In this document: positions 35,359 to 44,599 of the stretch, in pieces
Layout: each line of letters starts with the position of its first letter
Position numbering within the stretch: position 1 is the first letter of the stretch
Origin: Burkholderia cepacia
GTDB taxonomy: Bacteria; Pseudomonadota; Gammaproteobacteria; Burkholderiales; Burkholderiaceae
DNA length: 64,000 nt
Reading direction: 5' to 3'
Assembly: GCF_029962485.1 (NCBI RefSeq)
Contig: NZ_CP073637.1
Coordinates: 1,922,001-1,986,000 of the forward strand
Program-made: the position numbers and the translations under genes
The notes under the pieces: model-generated
What the model saw: the letters and a program-made list of their open reading frames with translations, nothing else
The model's database searches: none
What the model was told of the DNA's origin: nothing

Positions 35359-36165
35359 ATGTTGATTTCTCTCGTACTGGGCGGCTTCGTCGGCGCCGTG
35401 CTCGGCCTGACCGGCGCCGGCGGCGGCATTCTCGCGGTGCCCGCGCTCGTCGTCGGGATGAGCTGGCCGATGCAGCAGGCCACGCCCGTCGCACTCGTCG
35501 CGGTAGCGGGCAGCGCCGCGCTCGGCGCGCTCGAAGGTTTCCGCCGCGGGCTCGTGCGCTATCGCGCCGCGTTGCTGATGGCCGTGGCCGGCGTGCCGCT
35601 GACCACGCTCGGCGTGCGGCTCGCGCACCTCCTGCCCCAGCGCCTGCTGCTCACGCTGTTTGCGTTGACGATGCTGGTCGTCGCCGGCCGCCTGCTGCGG
35701 CAGGCGTTGCGGCACGCACCCGTCGACGCGGAAGCGTCGCCGCTGTGCGTCGGCCGCGTGAATCCCGATACGGGCCGGCTCGTATGGTCCTGGCCGGTCG
35801 GTGTCGCGCTGGCGTCGACCGGCGCGATGACGGGCCTGATGACGGGGTTGCTCGGCGTCGGCGGCGGTTTCGTGATCGTGCCGATGCTGCGCAAGTTCAC
35901 GAACGTGTCGATGCATGGTGTGGTCGCGACGTCGCTGATGGTGATCGCGCTGGTCGGCACCGGCGGTGTGTTCGCGACGCTCGTGTCCGGCACGCGCGCG
36001 CCGCTCGACGTGACGCTGTGGTTCACCGTCGCGACCGCGCTCGGCATGGCCGCCGGCCGCGGCGCGTCGCGCCACCTCGCCGCGCGGCACGTGCAGGCCG
36101 GCTTCACGGCCGTGCTCGTGTGTGTTGCGCTCGGGCTGCTGGCGAAGGCCGCATTCGGCGCGTAA
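35359..36165 (+). CDS. TauE/SafE-family sulfite (sulfur anion) exporter
   Basis: A 268-residue membrane protein with about eight helices of the TauE/SafE family. It has the duplicated family motif: GLTGAGGGILAVPAL near residue 15 and GLLGVGGGFVIVPML near residue 172. In a sulfide-oxidation operon the expected substrate is sulfite, the product of the upstream dioxygenase. It starts 18 bases after the SQR stop and is closed by a strong bidirectional terminator. Confidence 0.88.
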   Translation: MLISLVLGGFVGAVLGLTGAGGGILAVPALVVGMSWPMQQATPVALVAVAGSAALGALEGFRRGLVRYRAALLMAVAGVPLTTLGVRLAHLLPQRLLLTLFALTMLVVAGRLLRQALRHAPVDAEASPLCVGRVNPDTGRLVWSWPVGVALASTGAMTGLMTGLLGVGGGFVIVPMLRKFTNVSMHGVVATSLMVIALVGTGGVFATLVSGTRAPLDVTLWFTVATALGMAAGRGASRHLAARHVQAGFTAVLVCVALGLLAKAAFGA

Positions 36166-36198
36166 GCCGAACGCGGCGACGGATCCGCGTCCCCAAAC

Positions 36199-36239
36199 AA
36201 AACGCCCGGCCCGACTCGTCGTCGGCACCGGGCGTTTTT
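36199..36239. terminator. Bidirectional terminator between TauE and potI
   Basis: Arms AACGCCCGG (36201-36209) and CCGGGCGTT (36228-36236) with a T run after it and an A run before it. It would end both the sulfide operon and the pot operon, whose last gene stops at 36263. Confidence 0.88.
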
Positions 36240-36262
36240 CATTGCTGCGGGCAACGCAGCCG

Positions 36263-37084
36263 TCAGGTCGCGTACCCCGCGATCCGCTTGCGCTCCTGAC
36301 GCAGCATCACGAAGTTCGCGATCACGACGCCGGCCGTCACCGCGACGATGAACAGCGTCGCGAGTGCGTTCATCTCCGGGTTCAGACCGAGGCGCACGCG
36401 CGAGAACACGACGAGCGGCAGCGTCGTCGAGCCGGGGCCCGACAGGAACGCCGACAGCACGAGGTCGTCGATCGACAGCGTGAACGACAGCAGCCAGCCT
36501 GCGATCAGCGCCTGCGAGATCAGCGGCAGCGTGATCGTGAAGAACACCTTCAGCGGCGTCGCACCGAGATCGAGCGCGGCTTCTTCCAGCGACGGGTTCA
36601 GTTCGCGCACACGCGACTGCACGATGATCGCGACGTACGAGATGCACAGCATCACGTGGCCGAGCCAGATCGTGAACACGCCGCGCTCGGCCGGCCAGCC
36701 GATCCACTTCGCGAGCTCGATGAACAGCAGCAGCAGCGAGATCCCCTGGATCACCTCGGGAATCACGAGCGGCGCGTTGATCATCCCGCTGAACAGCGCG
36801 AAACCGCGAAAGCGCCCCATCCGCGCGAGCACGAAACCGGCCCACGTGCCGATGAACACCGATGCAAACGCCGTCAGCACGCCGATCTTCAGCGACAGCC
36901 ACGCGGCCGTCAGCAGCTCGTCGTCCTCGACGAGCGCCGCGTACCAGCGGAACGAGAAACCCGACCACACGGTGACGAGCTTCGACTCGTTGAACGAATA
37001 GACGATCAGGCTGAGGATCGGGATGTACAGGAACGCGAAGCCGGCAAACAGCGCCGCGAACTGCAGGTAACGATTCGGCTTCAT
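36263..37084 (-). CDS. potI: Polyamine ABC transporter permease PotI
   Basis: A 273-residue inner-membrane permease with six helices. The EAA cytoplasmic loop is EEAALDLGATPLKVFFTITLPLI (in part), near residue 180, which contacts the ATPase. Together with PotH it forms the putrescine channel. Its ATG overlaps the potH stop (ATGA). Last gene of the potFGHI run. Confidence 0.9.
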   Translation of the reverse strand: MKPNRYLQFAALFAGFAFLYIPILSLIVYSFNESKLVTVWSGFSFRWYAALVEDDELLTAAWLSLKIGVLTAFASVFIGTWAGFVLARMGRFRGFALFSGMINAPLVIPEVIQGISLLLLFIELAKWIGWPAERGVFTIWLGHVMLCISYVAIIVQSRVRELNPSLEEAALDLGATPLKVFFTITLPLISQALIAGWLLSFTLSIDDLVLSAFLSGPGSTTLPLVVFSRVRLGLNPEMNALATLFIVAVTAGVVIANFVMLRQERKRIAGYAT

Positions 37085-38007
37085 CGACGGCCTCCCTGTT
37101 CCTTCGCCTGGAAGTGCTGGAACATCGCCATCGGCACGAGCAGCAGCAGCACCATCGCGCAGGTCACCGCCGACGCCATCGGCCAGTCTGCGTTGTTGAA
37201 GAACTCGTTCCACATCACGCGGCCGATCATCAGCGTGTTCGCGCCGCCAAGCAGCTCGGGAATCACGTACTCGCCGACCGCCGGAATGAACACCAGCAGG
37301 CAGCCCGCGATGATCCCGTTCTTCGACAGCGGCAGCGTGATCTGCACGAACGCCTTCCACGGCTTCGCGCCGAGGTCGTACGCGGCCTCGAGCAGGCGCA
37401 GGTCCATCTTCACGAGGTGCGCGTACAGCGGCATCACGAGGAACGGCAGGTACGAATACACCATCCCGATGTACACCGCGTAGTTGGTGCGGTACAGCTC
37501 GATCGGCGTATGCGTGAGGCCGATCCACATCAGGAAGTTGTTCAGCAGCCCGTTGTTCTTCAGGATGCCGATCCATGCATACACGCGGATCAGGAACGAC
37601 GTCCAGAACGGCAGCATCACGCCCATCATCAGCAGGTTGCGGGTCGCCGGATTCGAGCGCGCGATGTAGTACGCCATCGGATAGCCGACCAGCAGACACA
37701 GCAGCGTCGTGATCGCGGCCACCCACACCGAGTTCACGTAGGTCGCGAAATACAGGCTGTCCGTGAACAGGAACGCGTAGTGCGACAGGTTCAGCGCGAC
37801 GTGCACGACGCCGTCGGTGTACGACCCGAGTTCCGTGTACGGCGGAATGCCGAGCTGCAGTTCCGCGAAACTGATCTTGACGACCAGCACGAACGGCACG
37901 AGGAAGAACAGCACGAGCCACGTGAACGGCCCGGCGACCACCGCCGACGCGCCCGTCAGGTTGAAGCGCCGCACCGGCCACTCGAGCAGGGACTTGAACG
38001 CGTTCAT
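37081..38007 (-). CDS. potH: Polyamine ABC transporter permease PotH
   Basis: A 308-residue inner-membrane permease with six helices and an extended N-terminus. The EAA loop LEAAYDLGAKPWKAFVQITLP is near residue 210. It contains IPAVGEYVIPELLGG, characteristic of PotB/PotH. It overlaps potG by four bases at its start and potI by four at its end, showing tight translational coupling. Confidence 0.91.
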   Translation of the reverse strand: MNAFKSLLEWPVRRFNLTGASAVVAGPFTWLVLFFLVPFVLVVKISFAELQLGIPPYTELGSYTDGVVHVALNLSHYAFLFTDSLYFATYVNSVWVAAITTLLCLLVGYPMAYYIARSNPATRNLLMMGVMLPFWTSFLIRVYAWIGILKNNGLLNNFLMWIGLTHTPIELYRTNYAVYIGMVYSYLPFLVMPLYAHLVKMDLRLLEAAYDLGAKPWKAFVQITLPLSKNGIIAGCLLVFIPAVGEYVIPELLGGANTLMIGRVMWNEFFNNADWPMASAVTCAMVLLLLVPMAMFQHFQAKEQGGRR

Positions 38008-39164
38008 GACGTCAGCACCACGCCGGCCGTCGCGCTCCAGCGCACGTAGATCTCGTCGCCGAGCACCGGCGTGTCGAGCTCGGAAATCGCGAGGCTCGAC
38101 ACGTTCGCGATCACCGTCTTGCCCGCGTCGAGCTTCACGTGATACAGCGAGTAGCCGCCCATGTACGCGACGTTGCTGATCTTGCCGCGCGCCCAGTTGA
38201 ACGCGCCTTCGGGCGGCTTGCGCGTGAGCGCGATCCGTTCGGGGCGCACCGACACCGTGACCGGCATCCCGAGCGGGCCCGAGATCCCGTGGCTCACGTA
38301 CAGCCGGCTCGGCAGCTCGGGCGATTCGATGTATACGTGGTCGGGTTCGTCCTCGACGGTCACGCCGTCGAACAGGTTCGTCGAGCCGATGAACTCGGCC
38401 GAGAAGCGGCTGTTCGGGTATTCGTAGACTTCGTTCGGCGAGCCGATCTGCACGATCTGGCCTTCGCTCATCACCGCGAGCCGATTGGCCATCGTCATCG
38501 CTTCTTCCTGATCGTGCGTGACCATGATGCAGGTGACGCCGACCCTGTTCAGGATGTTGACGAGCTCGATCTGCGTACGCTGGCGGATCTGCTTGTCGAG
38601 CGCGGACATCGGCTCGTCGAGCAGCAGCAGCTTCGGGCGCTTGACCAGCGAGCGCGCGAGCGCGACGCGCTGCTGCTGGCCGCCGGACAGCTGGTGCGGC
38701 TTGCGCTTCGCGTACTTGCTCATCTGCACGAGTTCGAGCGCCGACGCGACGCGTTCCTTCAGCTCGGCCTTCGGCGTGCCTTCCTGCTTCAGCCCGAACG
38801 CGACGTTCGACTCGACCGACATGTGCGGGAACAGCGCATACGACTGGAACATCATGTTCACGGGCCGCTTGTACGGCGGCATCTGCGCGAGGTCCTCGCC
38901 GTCGATCAGGATCTTGCCCGACGTGACCGTCTCGAGGCCCGCGAGCATCCGCAGCAACGTCGACTTGCCGCAACCCGAGCTGCCGAGCAGCGCGAACAGC
39001 TCGCCCTGGCGCACGGTCAGGTTGACGCTGCGCACGGCTTCGGTGTCGCCGAATTTCTTGACGACGTCGACGATCTGGACAAAGTTCTCGGCGCGCGCAT
39101 CGGCGCCGGAGGAGGAAACGGAGAACGGCGCGCCCGCAACCGGCGCACCCGACTGGCTATTCAT
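38004..39164 (-). CDS. potG: Polyamine ABC transporter ATPase PotG
   Basis: A 386-residue ATPase: Walker A LGSSGCGKST near residue 57, Q-loop, signature LSGGQQQRVALARS and Walker B LLLLDEPMSALD, followed by a C-terminal TOBE regulatory domain (about 300-386). The 30-residue N-terminal extension before VDVVKKFG is longer than usual. It drives putrescine uptake. It lies 86 bases downstream of potF, with a hairpin in the gap. Confidence 0.9.
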   Translation of the reverse strand: MNSQSGAPVAGAPFSVSSSGADARAENFVQIVDVVKKFGDTEAVRSVNLTVRQGELFALLGSSGCGKSTLLRMLAGLETVTSGKILIDGEDLAQMPPYKRPVNMMFQSYALFPHMSVESNVAFGLKQEGTPKAELKERVASALELVQMSKYAKRKPHQLSGGQQQRVALARSLVKRPKLLLLDEPMSALDKQIRQRTQIELVNILNRVGVTCIMVTHDQEEAMTMANRLAVMSEGQIVQIGSPNEVYEYPNSRFSAEFIGSTNLFDGVTVEDEPDHVYIESPELPSRLYVSHGISGPLGMPVTVSVRPERIALTRKPPEGAFNWARGKISNVAYMGGYSLYHVKLDAGKTVIANVSSLAISELDTPVLGDEIYVRWSATAGVVLTS

Positions 39165-39196
39165 GATGTGCTGCTTCTCTCCTGCGTTAGACGAAC

Positions 39197-39222
39197 AAAG
39201 CCCCCGGGGGCACCAGGGGCTT
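39197..39222 (-). terminator. Hairpin in the potF-potG gap (attenuator-like)
   Basis: AAAGCCCCC pairs with GGGGCTT around a GGGGGCACCA loop region; on the minus strand a T-poor sequence follows, so it is a weak terminator at most. Such a hairpin after the binding-protein gene commonly stabilises the 3' end of its mRNA and yields more binding protein than pump. Confidence 0.4.
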
Positions 39223-39250
39223 CATGACTGCTGGTTCACTTCGGCTCGCG

Positions 39251-40345
39251 TCAGCGGCCCGACTTCAGCTCGGTCCACAGACGCGTCTGCAGACGCTGGA
39301 TTTCAGGCGGCAGCGGCTTGAGCAGGAACAGCGTCTTCACGACGTCGGCCGGCGGATAGACGGCCGGGTCGTTCGCGACGTCGGGCCGCACGTACTTGCG
39401 GGCCTCGGCGTTGGCGCTCGGGTAGTACACCGCGTTCGTGATCGCCGCGTGCACCTTCGGATCCTCGATGTAGTTGATCCACTGCAGCGCGGCATCCTTG
39501 TTCTTCGCATCCTTCGGGATCGCCATCACGTCGAACCACACCGGCGCGCCGCCCTTCGGAATGTAGTACTCGACCTTGTACGACTTCTTCGCCTCGATCG
39601 CGCGATGCTTCGCGATCACGACGTCGCCCGACCAGCCGAACGCGAAACAGATGTCGCCGCCGACCAGGTCGTTGATGTAGCCCGACGAGTTGAATTGCGT
39701 GATGTACGGGCGGATCTTCTTCAGCACTTCCATCGCGGCCTTGTAGTCGGCCGGGTTCGTGCTCATCGGATCCTTGCCGATGTAGTGCAGCGCCGCCGCG
39801 AACATCTGGTCGGGCGCGTCGAGCACGGACACGCCGCAGGTCTTCAGCTTCGAGATGTTTTCCGGCTTGAACAGGATGTCCCAGTTGTCGAGCGGTACCT
39901 TGCCGAGCGCCTGCTGCGCTTTCGTCACGTTGTAGGCAAGACCGGTCGTGCCGTACGCCCAGGGCACCGAGAACTTGTTGCCCGGATCCGCGCCGGCGAC
40001 GAGCGCCATCAGTTGCGGATCGAGGTACTTGAGGTTCGGCAGCTTCGACTTGTCGAGCGGCGCAAAGATGCCGGCGGCGATCTGCTTGCCCGCGTAGTTG
40101 CTGGTCGGCACGACGATGTCGTAGCCCGAGCTGCCCGTCAGCAGCTTCGCCTGCAGCGTGTCGTCGCTGTCGTAGTTGTCGTAGCGGACCTTGACGCCCG
40201 ACTGTTTCTCGAAGTTCGGGATCGTGTCCTTCGCAATGTAGTCCGACCAGTTATAGACATTGAGCTGCGTATCCTTCGCCGCTGCCGCCGACGCACCCAC
40301 GCACAGCGCGAGCGCTGCGAACCGGCCCACTACCTTTGCTTTCAT
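39251..40345 (-). CDS. potF: Putrescine/polyamine-binding periplasmic protein PotF
   Basis: A 364-residue periplasmic binding protein. The signal peptide (1-23) ends ASAAAA. Family hallmarks are LNVYNWSDYIAKDTI, VRYDNYDSDDTL and IPKGGAPVWFDVMAIPKDA. It delivers putrescine to PotHI. First gene of the operon; its promoter must lie in the 390-base region to its right. Confidence 0.92.
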   Translation of the reverse strand: MKAKVVGRFAALALCVGASAAAAKDTQLNVYNWSDYIAKDTIPNFEKQSGVKVRYDNYDSDDTLQAKLLTGSSGYDIVVPTSNYAGKQIAAGIFAPLDKSKLPNLKYLDPQLMALVAGADPGNKFSVPWAYGTTGLAYNVTKAQQALGKVPLDNWDILFKPENISKLKTCGVSVLDAPDQMFAAALHYIGKDPMSTNPADYKAAMEVLKKIRPYITQFNSSGYINDLVGGDICFAFGWSGDVVIAKHRAIEAKKSYKVEYYIPKGGAPVWFDVMAIPKDAKNKDAALQWINYIEDPKVHAAITNAVYYPSANAEARKYVRPDVANDPAVYPPADVVKTLFLLKPLPPEIQRLQTRLWTELKSGR

Positions 40346-40739
40346 CCCGTTCTCCCTCCGGCCGGACGCGTTGCCCGGCTGCCGTCTGCCTCGTCATGAC
40401 GGCGCATTCTGGCGCGCCGCCCCTCGAAAACCCCGAAAACTACCATCATTCGCGCCCCGTCACAAAAAAATCATGCCGGTGTCGCGCAAACGGAACAGAT
40501 TCCCGCCGCGGGCCCGTCGGGCCGCCCGTGCAGCGGGGCGTTCCGGAAGAATTCTATCGGGTAATCGGCGGCTGTCCACCGGGAAAAACGGACGGCGGCG
40601 AAACTGCGTTCGCGTGCCGGACGCACGGCCGGACAGTCGTGCGTGCGCACCGGTACAGCATGCCGGGCGGCGCCGCCCGACCCGGCGGCCGCGATGCATT
40701 AAAATGGCGGCTGACGATTCAACTGCGCGAACCCTTCCG
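40346..40739. other. Divergent regulatory region potF / DUF1289
   Basis: About 390 bases without a supported gene. It must contain the pot promoter (minus) and the promoter of the DUF1289 gene (plus). A GCATTAAAATGG stretch just before the DUF1289 gene resembles a -10 region. No clear operator was found. Confidence 0.4.
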
Positions 40740-40943
40740 ATGGCCTCCAATCTCCACGACCTGCCCGACAGCCCCTGCATCGGCGTGTGCTCGACCCTCT
40801 TCGACGAAGTCTGCAAGGGCTGCGGCCGCACGGCCGCCGAAGTATCGAACTGGGTGTTCCTGAGCGACGAAGAAAAGCAGGCGGTGTGGGAGCGCATCAC
40901 ACGCGAAGGCACCGCGATGCGCTTCCAGTACGACAAGCTGTAA
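40740..40943 (+). CDS. DUF1289 small cysteine protein
   Basis: A 67-residue protein with the DUF1289 pattern: SPCIGVC followed by CKGCGRT and EVSNW. The four cysteines suggest a small metal-binding (Zn or Fe-S) fold. Family function is unknown. The start is the first ATG (MASNLHDLPDSPC), consistent with family length. It ends near the ompW terminator on the other strand. Confidence 0.87.
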   Translation: MASNLHDLPDSPCIGVCSTLFDEVCKGCGRTAAEVSNWVFLSDEEKQAVWERITREGTAMRFQYDKL

Positions 40944-40955
40944 GCCGGCCGCGCA

Positions 40956-40988
40956 TAAAAAAAGCGGCATGCCAACCGACACGCCGCC
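40956..40988 (-). terminator. Terminator of ompW
   Basis: On the minus strand, GCGGCGTG pairs with CATGCCGC (one G-T pair) and is followed by seven T. It lies about 30 bases past the ompW stop. Confidence 0.85.
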
Positions 40989-41017
40989 AACCCCAACTCT
41001 GTTCTTTTCCTGCCGCG

Positions 41018-41659
41018 TCAGAACTTCATCCCGACGCCCACGCCAACGATCAGCGGATCGATGTGCAGCGTGCCGATGCCCTTGTCGCCCAGCGTCGCAT
41101 CGGTGCTCATCCAGATCTTCTTCACGTCGACGTTCATGAACACCTTCTTCGTCACCTGCACGTCCACGCCGAACTGCAGTGCGGGGCCGAAGCTGCTCTT
41201 GTTGATCGACACGCCCTGCCCGCCGACGTTGAGCCCGTTGTTGTAGAAGTACGTGTAGTTCAACCCGGCGCCGACGTACGGGCGCACCTTGCCCGCATGG
41301 TTGAAGTGATACTGCAGCAGCAGCGTCGGCGGCAGCACGCCCACGCCGCCGAGATTGCCGAGGCTCGACGTCATCTGGTGCCGCGACGTGCCGAGAATCA
41401 GCTCGACCCCGAGGTAGTCGCGGATCATGTACGTGAAGTCGAGCTCCGGCACGATCGCGTTGTTCACGCCCGTGTTGATTGCGCCGAGCGTGTCGCTCGC
41501 GCGCTCGTTCGGCTGGATGCTGATCGCGCGAAGCCGAACCAGTACGTCACCCTGGTTGATGCCGTCTCCCGGCGACGCCGCGTGCGACAGCGAAGGCATC
41601 GCGAGAAGACTCGCCGCGGCAGCGGCAGCGGTGACACAAGTTCGAATCGTTTTATGCAT
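41018..41659 (-). CDS. ompW: OmpW family outer-membrane protein
   Basis: A 213-residue eight-stranded outer-membrane barrel. The signal peptide (1-27) ends LSHAAS. Family features are DVLVRLRAISIQP, PTLLLQYHFN, VRPYVGAGLNYTYFYN and the terminal Phe (VGVGMKF), the outer-membrane insertion signal. OmpW forms a hydrophobic channel and in enteric bacteria is controlled by FNR. A GGGGGT box lies before the ATG. An FNR-like box 56 bases upstream is described separately. Confidence 0.92.
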   Translation of the reverse strand: MHKTIRTCVTAAAAAASLLAMPSLSHAASPGDGINQGDVLVRLRAISIQPNERASDTLGAINTGVNNAIVPELDFTYMIRDYLGVELILGTSRHQMTSSLGNLGGVGVLPPTLLLQYHFNHAGKVRPYVGAGLNYTYFYNNGLNVGGQGVSINKSSFGPALQFGVDVQVTKKVFMNVDVKKIWMSTDATLGDKGIGTLHIDPLIVGVGVGMKF

Positions 41660-41714
41660 GGTACGGACCCCCAAAGAATGGTTTCCATTCTCCCTGTAGG
41701 GTCTTTTCGCCATC

Positions 41715-41728
41715 TTGATATTGGTCAA
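41715..41728. promoter_or_regulatory. FNR/ANR-like box upstream of ompW
   Basis: TTGAT-ATTG-GTCAA matches the TTGAT-N4-ATCAA consensus at nine of ten positions. Its centre is about 62 bases before the ompW start and it overlaps the last bases of the upstream gene. It suggests low-oxygen control of ompW. Confidence 0.6.
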
Positions 41729-42915
41729 GCCAGCGTAAACGTGGGACGGTTTGCCGCAGGCTCGGTCGTACTGCCGGTCAGCAGCAGGTCGAGCAGGTCG
41801 CGCACGCTGCGGATCGCACGGCCGAACGGCAACGCTTCGCGGCCGCGGAAGAACAGCCCGTTCGCGACGTCGCCGCGCAGCGCGGCCGCGAGCCGCGTGT
41901 CGATGCAGAAGTGGCCGAACTTCTCGATGCCGTCGCGCAAGCCGCATACGCTCAGGCATTCGAGCGCGGTCGGGCAGCGCTGCTTCAACGCACCGAGCTT
42001 GGTGCGGATGCGCGTCTCGTTGCGCAGGTAACGATCGAGCCACGGCGTTTTCACCGCGCGTGCGGGCAGCCCCGTCACGCTGACGAATTCGACGATGTCG
42101 TCGGGTGTCGCATCGGCGAGCACGCGCTTGAAGTGTGGATGCGCATCGCCCTCTTCCGTCACCGCGAACGGCGTTCCGACCTGCACGCCGTTCGCGCCGG
42201 CCGCGAACGCCGCGCGCACCGTGTCGTGACTGTTGACGCCGCCCGCAACGATCAGCGGGATCGTTTCGCGCTCGAGACCGAGCGACGCCATCACTTGCGC
42301 GGTCTCGTCGAGCACGCGCGCAAAGTCGAAGCGGTGATCGTGCATGTCGTCGATCTGCGTGACACCGAGGTGGCCGCCCGCGTGCGCCGGATGCTCGATC
42401 ACGATCGCATCGGGCAGGCGCCCCTTCTTCATCCACTTCTTCAGCACGAGCGCGATCCCGCGACTGTCCGACAGGATCGGGATCAGCGCGATGTCGTGTC
42501 CTTGCGTGAGGTCGGGCAGATCGAGCGGCAGGCCGGCCCCCATCACGATCGCGTCCGCGCCCTCGTCGCACGCGGCGCGCACGTAGTCCGCATGCGCGCT
42601 CACCGCCTTCATCACGTTGACCGCGATCATCCCGCGCCCTTCGCTGTAAGTCTTCGCGAGACGGATCTCGCGTGCGAGCGCTTCGAGGTTCGCGGCTTCG
42701 AGCGTCACGCGATCGGGTTGCGCGCGGCAGCGTGCGAGCAGGTCCGCATGATGGTGGCGCAGGTCGATGCTCGCGATCGTGCCGACCGCGCCTTCGCGCG
42801 CGACGCTGCCCGCCAGCCGGTGCGCGGAGATACCGACGCCCATGCCGCCCTGCACGACGGGCAACAAGGTGCGGCCGCGAATCGTCAGCGGCGGAAAGGA
42901 AGTGCGTACGGTCAT
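41725..42915 (-). CDS. Nitronate monooxygenase family protein
   Basis: A 396-residue FMN-dependent TIM-barrel protein of the nitronate monooxygenase (2-nitropropane dioxygenase) family. Visible motifs are VVQGGMGVGIS, the catalytic-type His in IEHPAHAGGHLG and the phosphate-binding VAGGVNSHD and GVQVGTPFA. It oxidises nitronates such as propionate 3-nitronate in the cytoplasm, or acts as an enoyl reductase-like enzyme. The C-terminal ~100 residues (CPTALECLSVCGLRDG) form an extension seen in a subgroup. ompW follows on the same strand with 65 bases between them. Confidence 0.85.
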   Translation of the reverse strand: MTVRTSFPPLTIRGRTLLPVVQGGMGVGISAHRLAGSVAREGAVGTIASIDLRHHHADLLARCRAQPDRVTLEAANLEALAREIRLAKTYSEGRGMIAVNVMKAVSAHADYVRAACDEGADAIVMGAGLPLDLPDLTQGHDIALIPILSDSRGIALVLKKWMKKGRLPDAIVIEHPAHAGGHLGVTQIDDMHDHRFDFARVLDETAQVMASLGLERETIPLIVAGGVNSHDTVRAAFAAGANGVQVGTPFAVTEEGDAHPHFKRVLADATPDDIVEFVSVTGLPARAVKTPWLDRYLRNETRIRTKLGALKQRCPTALECLSVCGLRDGIEKFGHFCIDTRLAAALRGDVANGLFFRGREALPFGRAIRSVRDLLDLLLTGSTTEPAANRPTFTLA

Positions 42916-42986
42916 CTGAAACCTCGTCGGAACATCGGAACCGCGATGATCGACGATCCACCGACGCGCACCTTGACGGCCGTCAA

Positions 42987-43017
42987 TAAAAAAACGGCAC
43001 GCGAGCGTGCCGTTTTC
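42987..43017 (-). terminator. Terminator of the aldehyde dehydrogenase gene
   Basis: A perfect hairpin, AACGGCACGC paired with GCGTGCCGTT, with a T run on the minus strand. It lies 22 bases beyond the aldehyde dehydrogenase stop. Confidence 0.87.
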
Positions 43018-43038
43018 GTTTCATGCCACGAGCAGTGC

Positions 43039-44475
43039 TCAGGCAGGCTTCGCCGGCTTCAGTTGCATCGACTTGTACTCGAGATACTCTTCGAGCCCGT
43101 ACACGCCGTTCTCGCGACCGTGCCCCGACTGCTTGTAGCCGCCGAACGGCGCGGCGCCGTTCCAGATGCCGCCGTTGATGTCGACCTGCCCGGTACGGAT
43201 GCGGCGCGCGACGCGCATCGCGCGTTCGTCGCTGCCGGCCCACACCGCGCCGCCGAGCCCGTACGGCGAATCGTTCGCGATGCGCACGGCTTCGTCTTCA
43301 TCGCGGTACGTGATGATCGACAGCACCGGCCCGAAGATCTCTTCCTGCGCGATCGTCGATTTCGGATCGACGCGACCGAACACCGTCGGCTTCACGAAGA
43401 AGCCTTTCGCGAGCCCTTCCGGCAGGCCCGTGCCGCCCGTCACGAGTTCCGCGCCTTCATCGATGCCGCGCTGGATATACGCCTGCACGCGCTGCTGCTG
43501 CACGGCCGACGCGAGTGCGCCGAGGCGCGTCGCGTCCTGCCGCGGGTCGCCCGCGACGTACGTTTCGGCCGCGGCTTTCGCGATCTCGCGCGCTTCGTCG
43601 TAGCGTGCTTCCGGCACCAGCATGCGCGTATGCGCGGAGCAGGTCTGCCCCGCGTTCAGGTAGCACGCGTTGACCGTGCCCTTCACGGCCGTCGCGAAAT
43701 CGGCGTCGTCGAGGATCACCGACGCCGACTTGCCGCCCAGCTCCAGCGCGACGCGCTTGACGCCCGCGGCCGCCAGCTCGGCCACGCGCTTGCCGGCACG
43801 CGTCGAGCCCGTGAACGACACCATGTCGACGTCCGGATCGGTGGCCAGCACTTCGCCGACGACCGGCCCGTAGCCGCACACGAGGTTGAACACGCCGGCC
43901 GGCAGCCCGGCTGCGTGAATCGCTTCGGCGAGCATGAACGCGTTGAGCGGTGCGACTTCGGACGGCTTCAGGACGACCGTGCAGCCAGCCGCGAGCGCCG
44001 GCGCGACCTTCAGCGTGACCTGGTTCAGCGGGTAGTTCCACGGCGTGATCGCCGCGACGACGCCGACCGGCTCGCGCACGACGAGCGAGTTGCCGACCTG
44101 TGCCTCGAATTCGAACGACTCGGCGAGCTTCGCGTACGCCTTCCAGTTGTAGATCGGGCCGCCGACCTGGATCGCGCGCGACAGCTTGATCGGCATCCCG
44201 ACTTCGCCGGTGATCGACTGCGCAAGCTCCTCGCTGCGCGCCTGCAGATGATCGACGATCTTGCGCAGGTAGCCCGCGCGCGTCGCGGCCGGCGTGGCCG
44301 CCCAGGTGTCGAACGCCGCGCGCGCGGCGCGGATCGCGTCCTGCGCGTCGGATGCGACGCCTTCGGGAATCCGGCCGATCACGGCCTCGGTGCCCGAGTC
44401 GATCACGTCGATCGTGCCGGTTCCGGCCGGTTTGCGCCATGCGCCGTCGATGTAGAACTGGTCGTAGATTTTCAT
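43039..44475 (-). CDS. Aldehyde dehydrogenase family protein
   Basis: A 478-residue NAD(P)-dependent aldehyde dehydrogenase. The general base Glu lies in [10 protein letters not shown] and the nucleophilic Cys in [13 protein letters not shown] (about residue 281). The coenzyme motif [11 protein letters not shown] is present. The start [16 protein letters not shown] is typical of the family and has a GGAGG box; a longer upstream frame is not needed. Aldehyde substrate unknown. It is monocistronic. Confidence 0.9.
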   Translation of the reverse strand: MKIYDQFYIDGAWRKPAGTGTIDVIDSGTEAVIGRIPEGVASDAQDAIRAARAAFDTWAATPAATRAGYLRKIVDHLQARSEELAQSITGEVGMPIKLSRAIQVGGPIYNWKAYAKLAESFEFEAQVGNSLVVREPVGVVAAITPWNYPLNQVTLKVAPALAAGCTVVLKPSEVAPLNAFMLAEAIHAAGLPAGVFNLVCGYGPVVGEVLATDPDVDMVSFTGSTRAGKRVAELAAAGVKRVALELGGKSASVILDDADFATAVKGTVNACYLNAGQTCSAHTRMLVPEARYDEAREIAKAAAETYVAGDPRQDATRLGALASAVQQQRVQAYIQRGIDEGAELVTGGTGLPEGLAKGFFVKPTVFGRVDPKSTIAQEEIFGPVLSIITYRDEDEAVRIANDSPYGLGGAVWAGSDERAMRVARRIRTGQVDINGGIWNGAAPFGGYKQSGHGRENGVYGLEEYLEYKSMQLKPAKPA

Positions 44476-44599
44476 CGTTTTCCGCCTCCAGGGAAGCCGA
44501 CATTCTAGCGATCGTTTCGGTCGGCCGGTGCGACGATTGACAGCCATTCGAAAGGACTTTAGCCTCGGCGCCTCATTCATCATAAGAAAGGAGAATGCC

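Noticed and set aside
33559..36228. Long minus-strand frame opposite the SQR fusion and TauE
   Set aside because: Shadow frame; both plus-strand proteins have full motif sets.
41911..44508. Long plus-strand frame opposite nitronate monooxygenase and aldehyde dehydrogenase
   Set aside because: Shadow frame; both minus-strand enzymes show catalytic residues and good starts.
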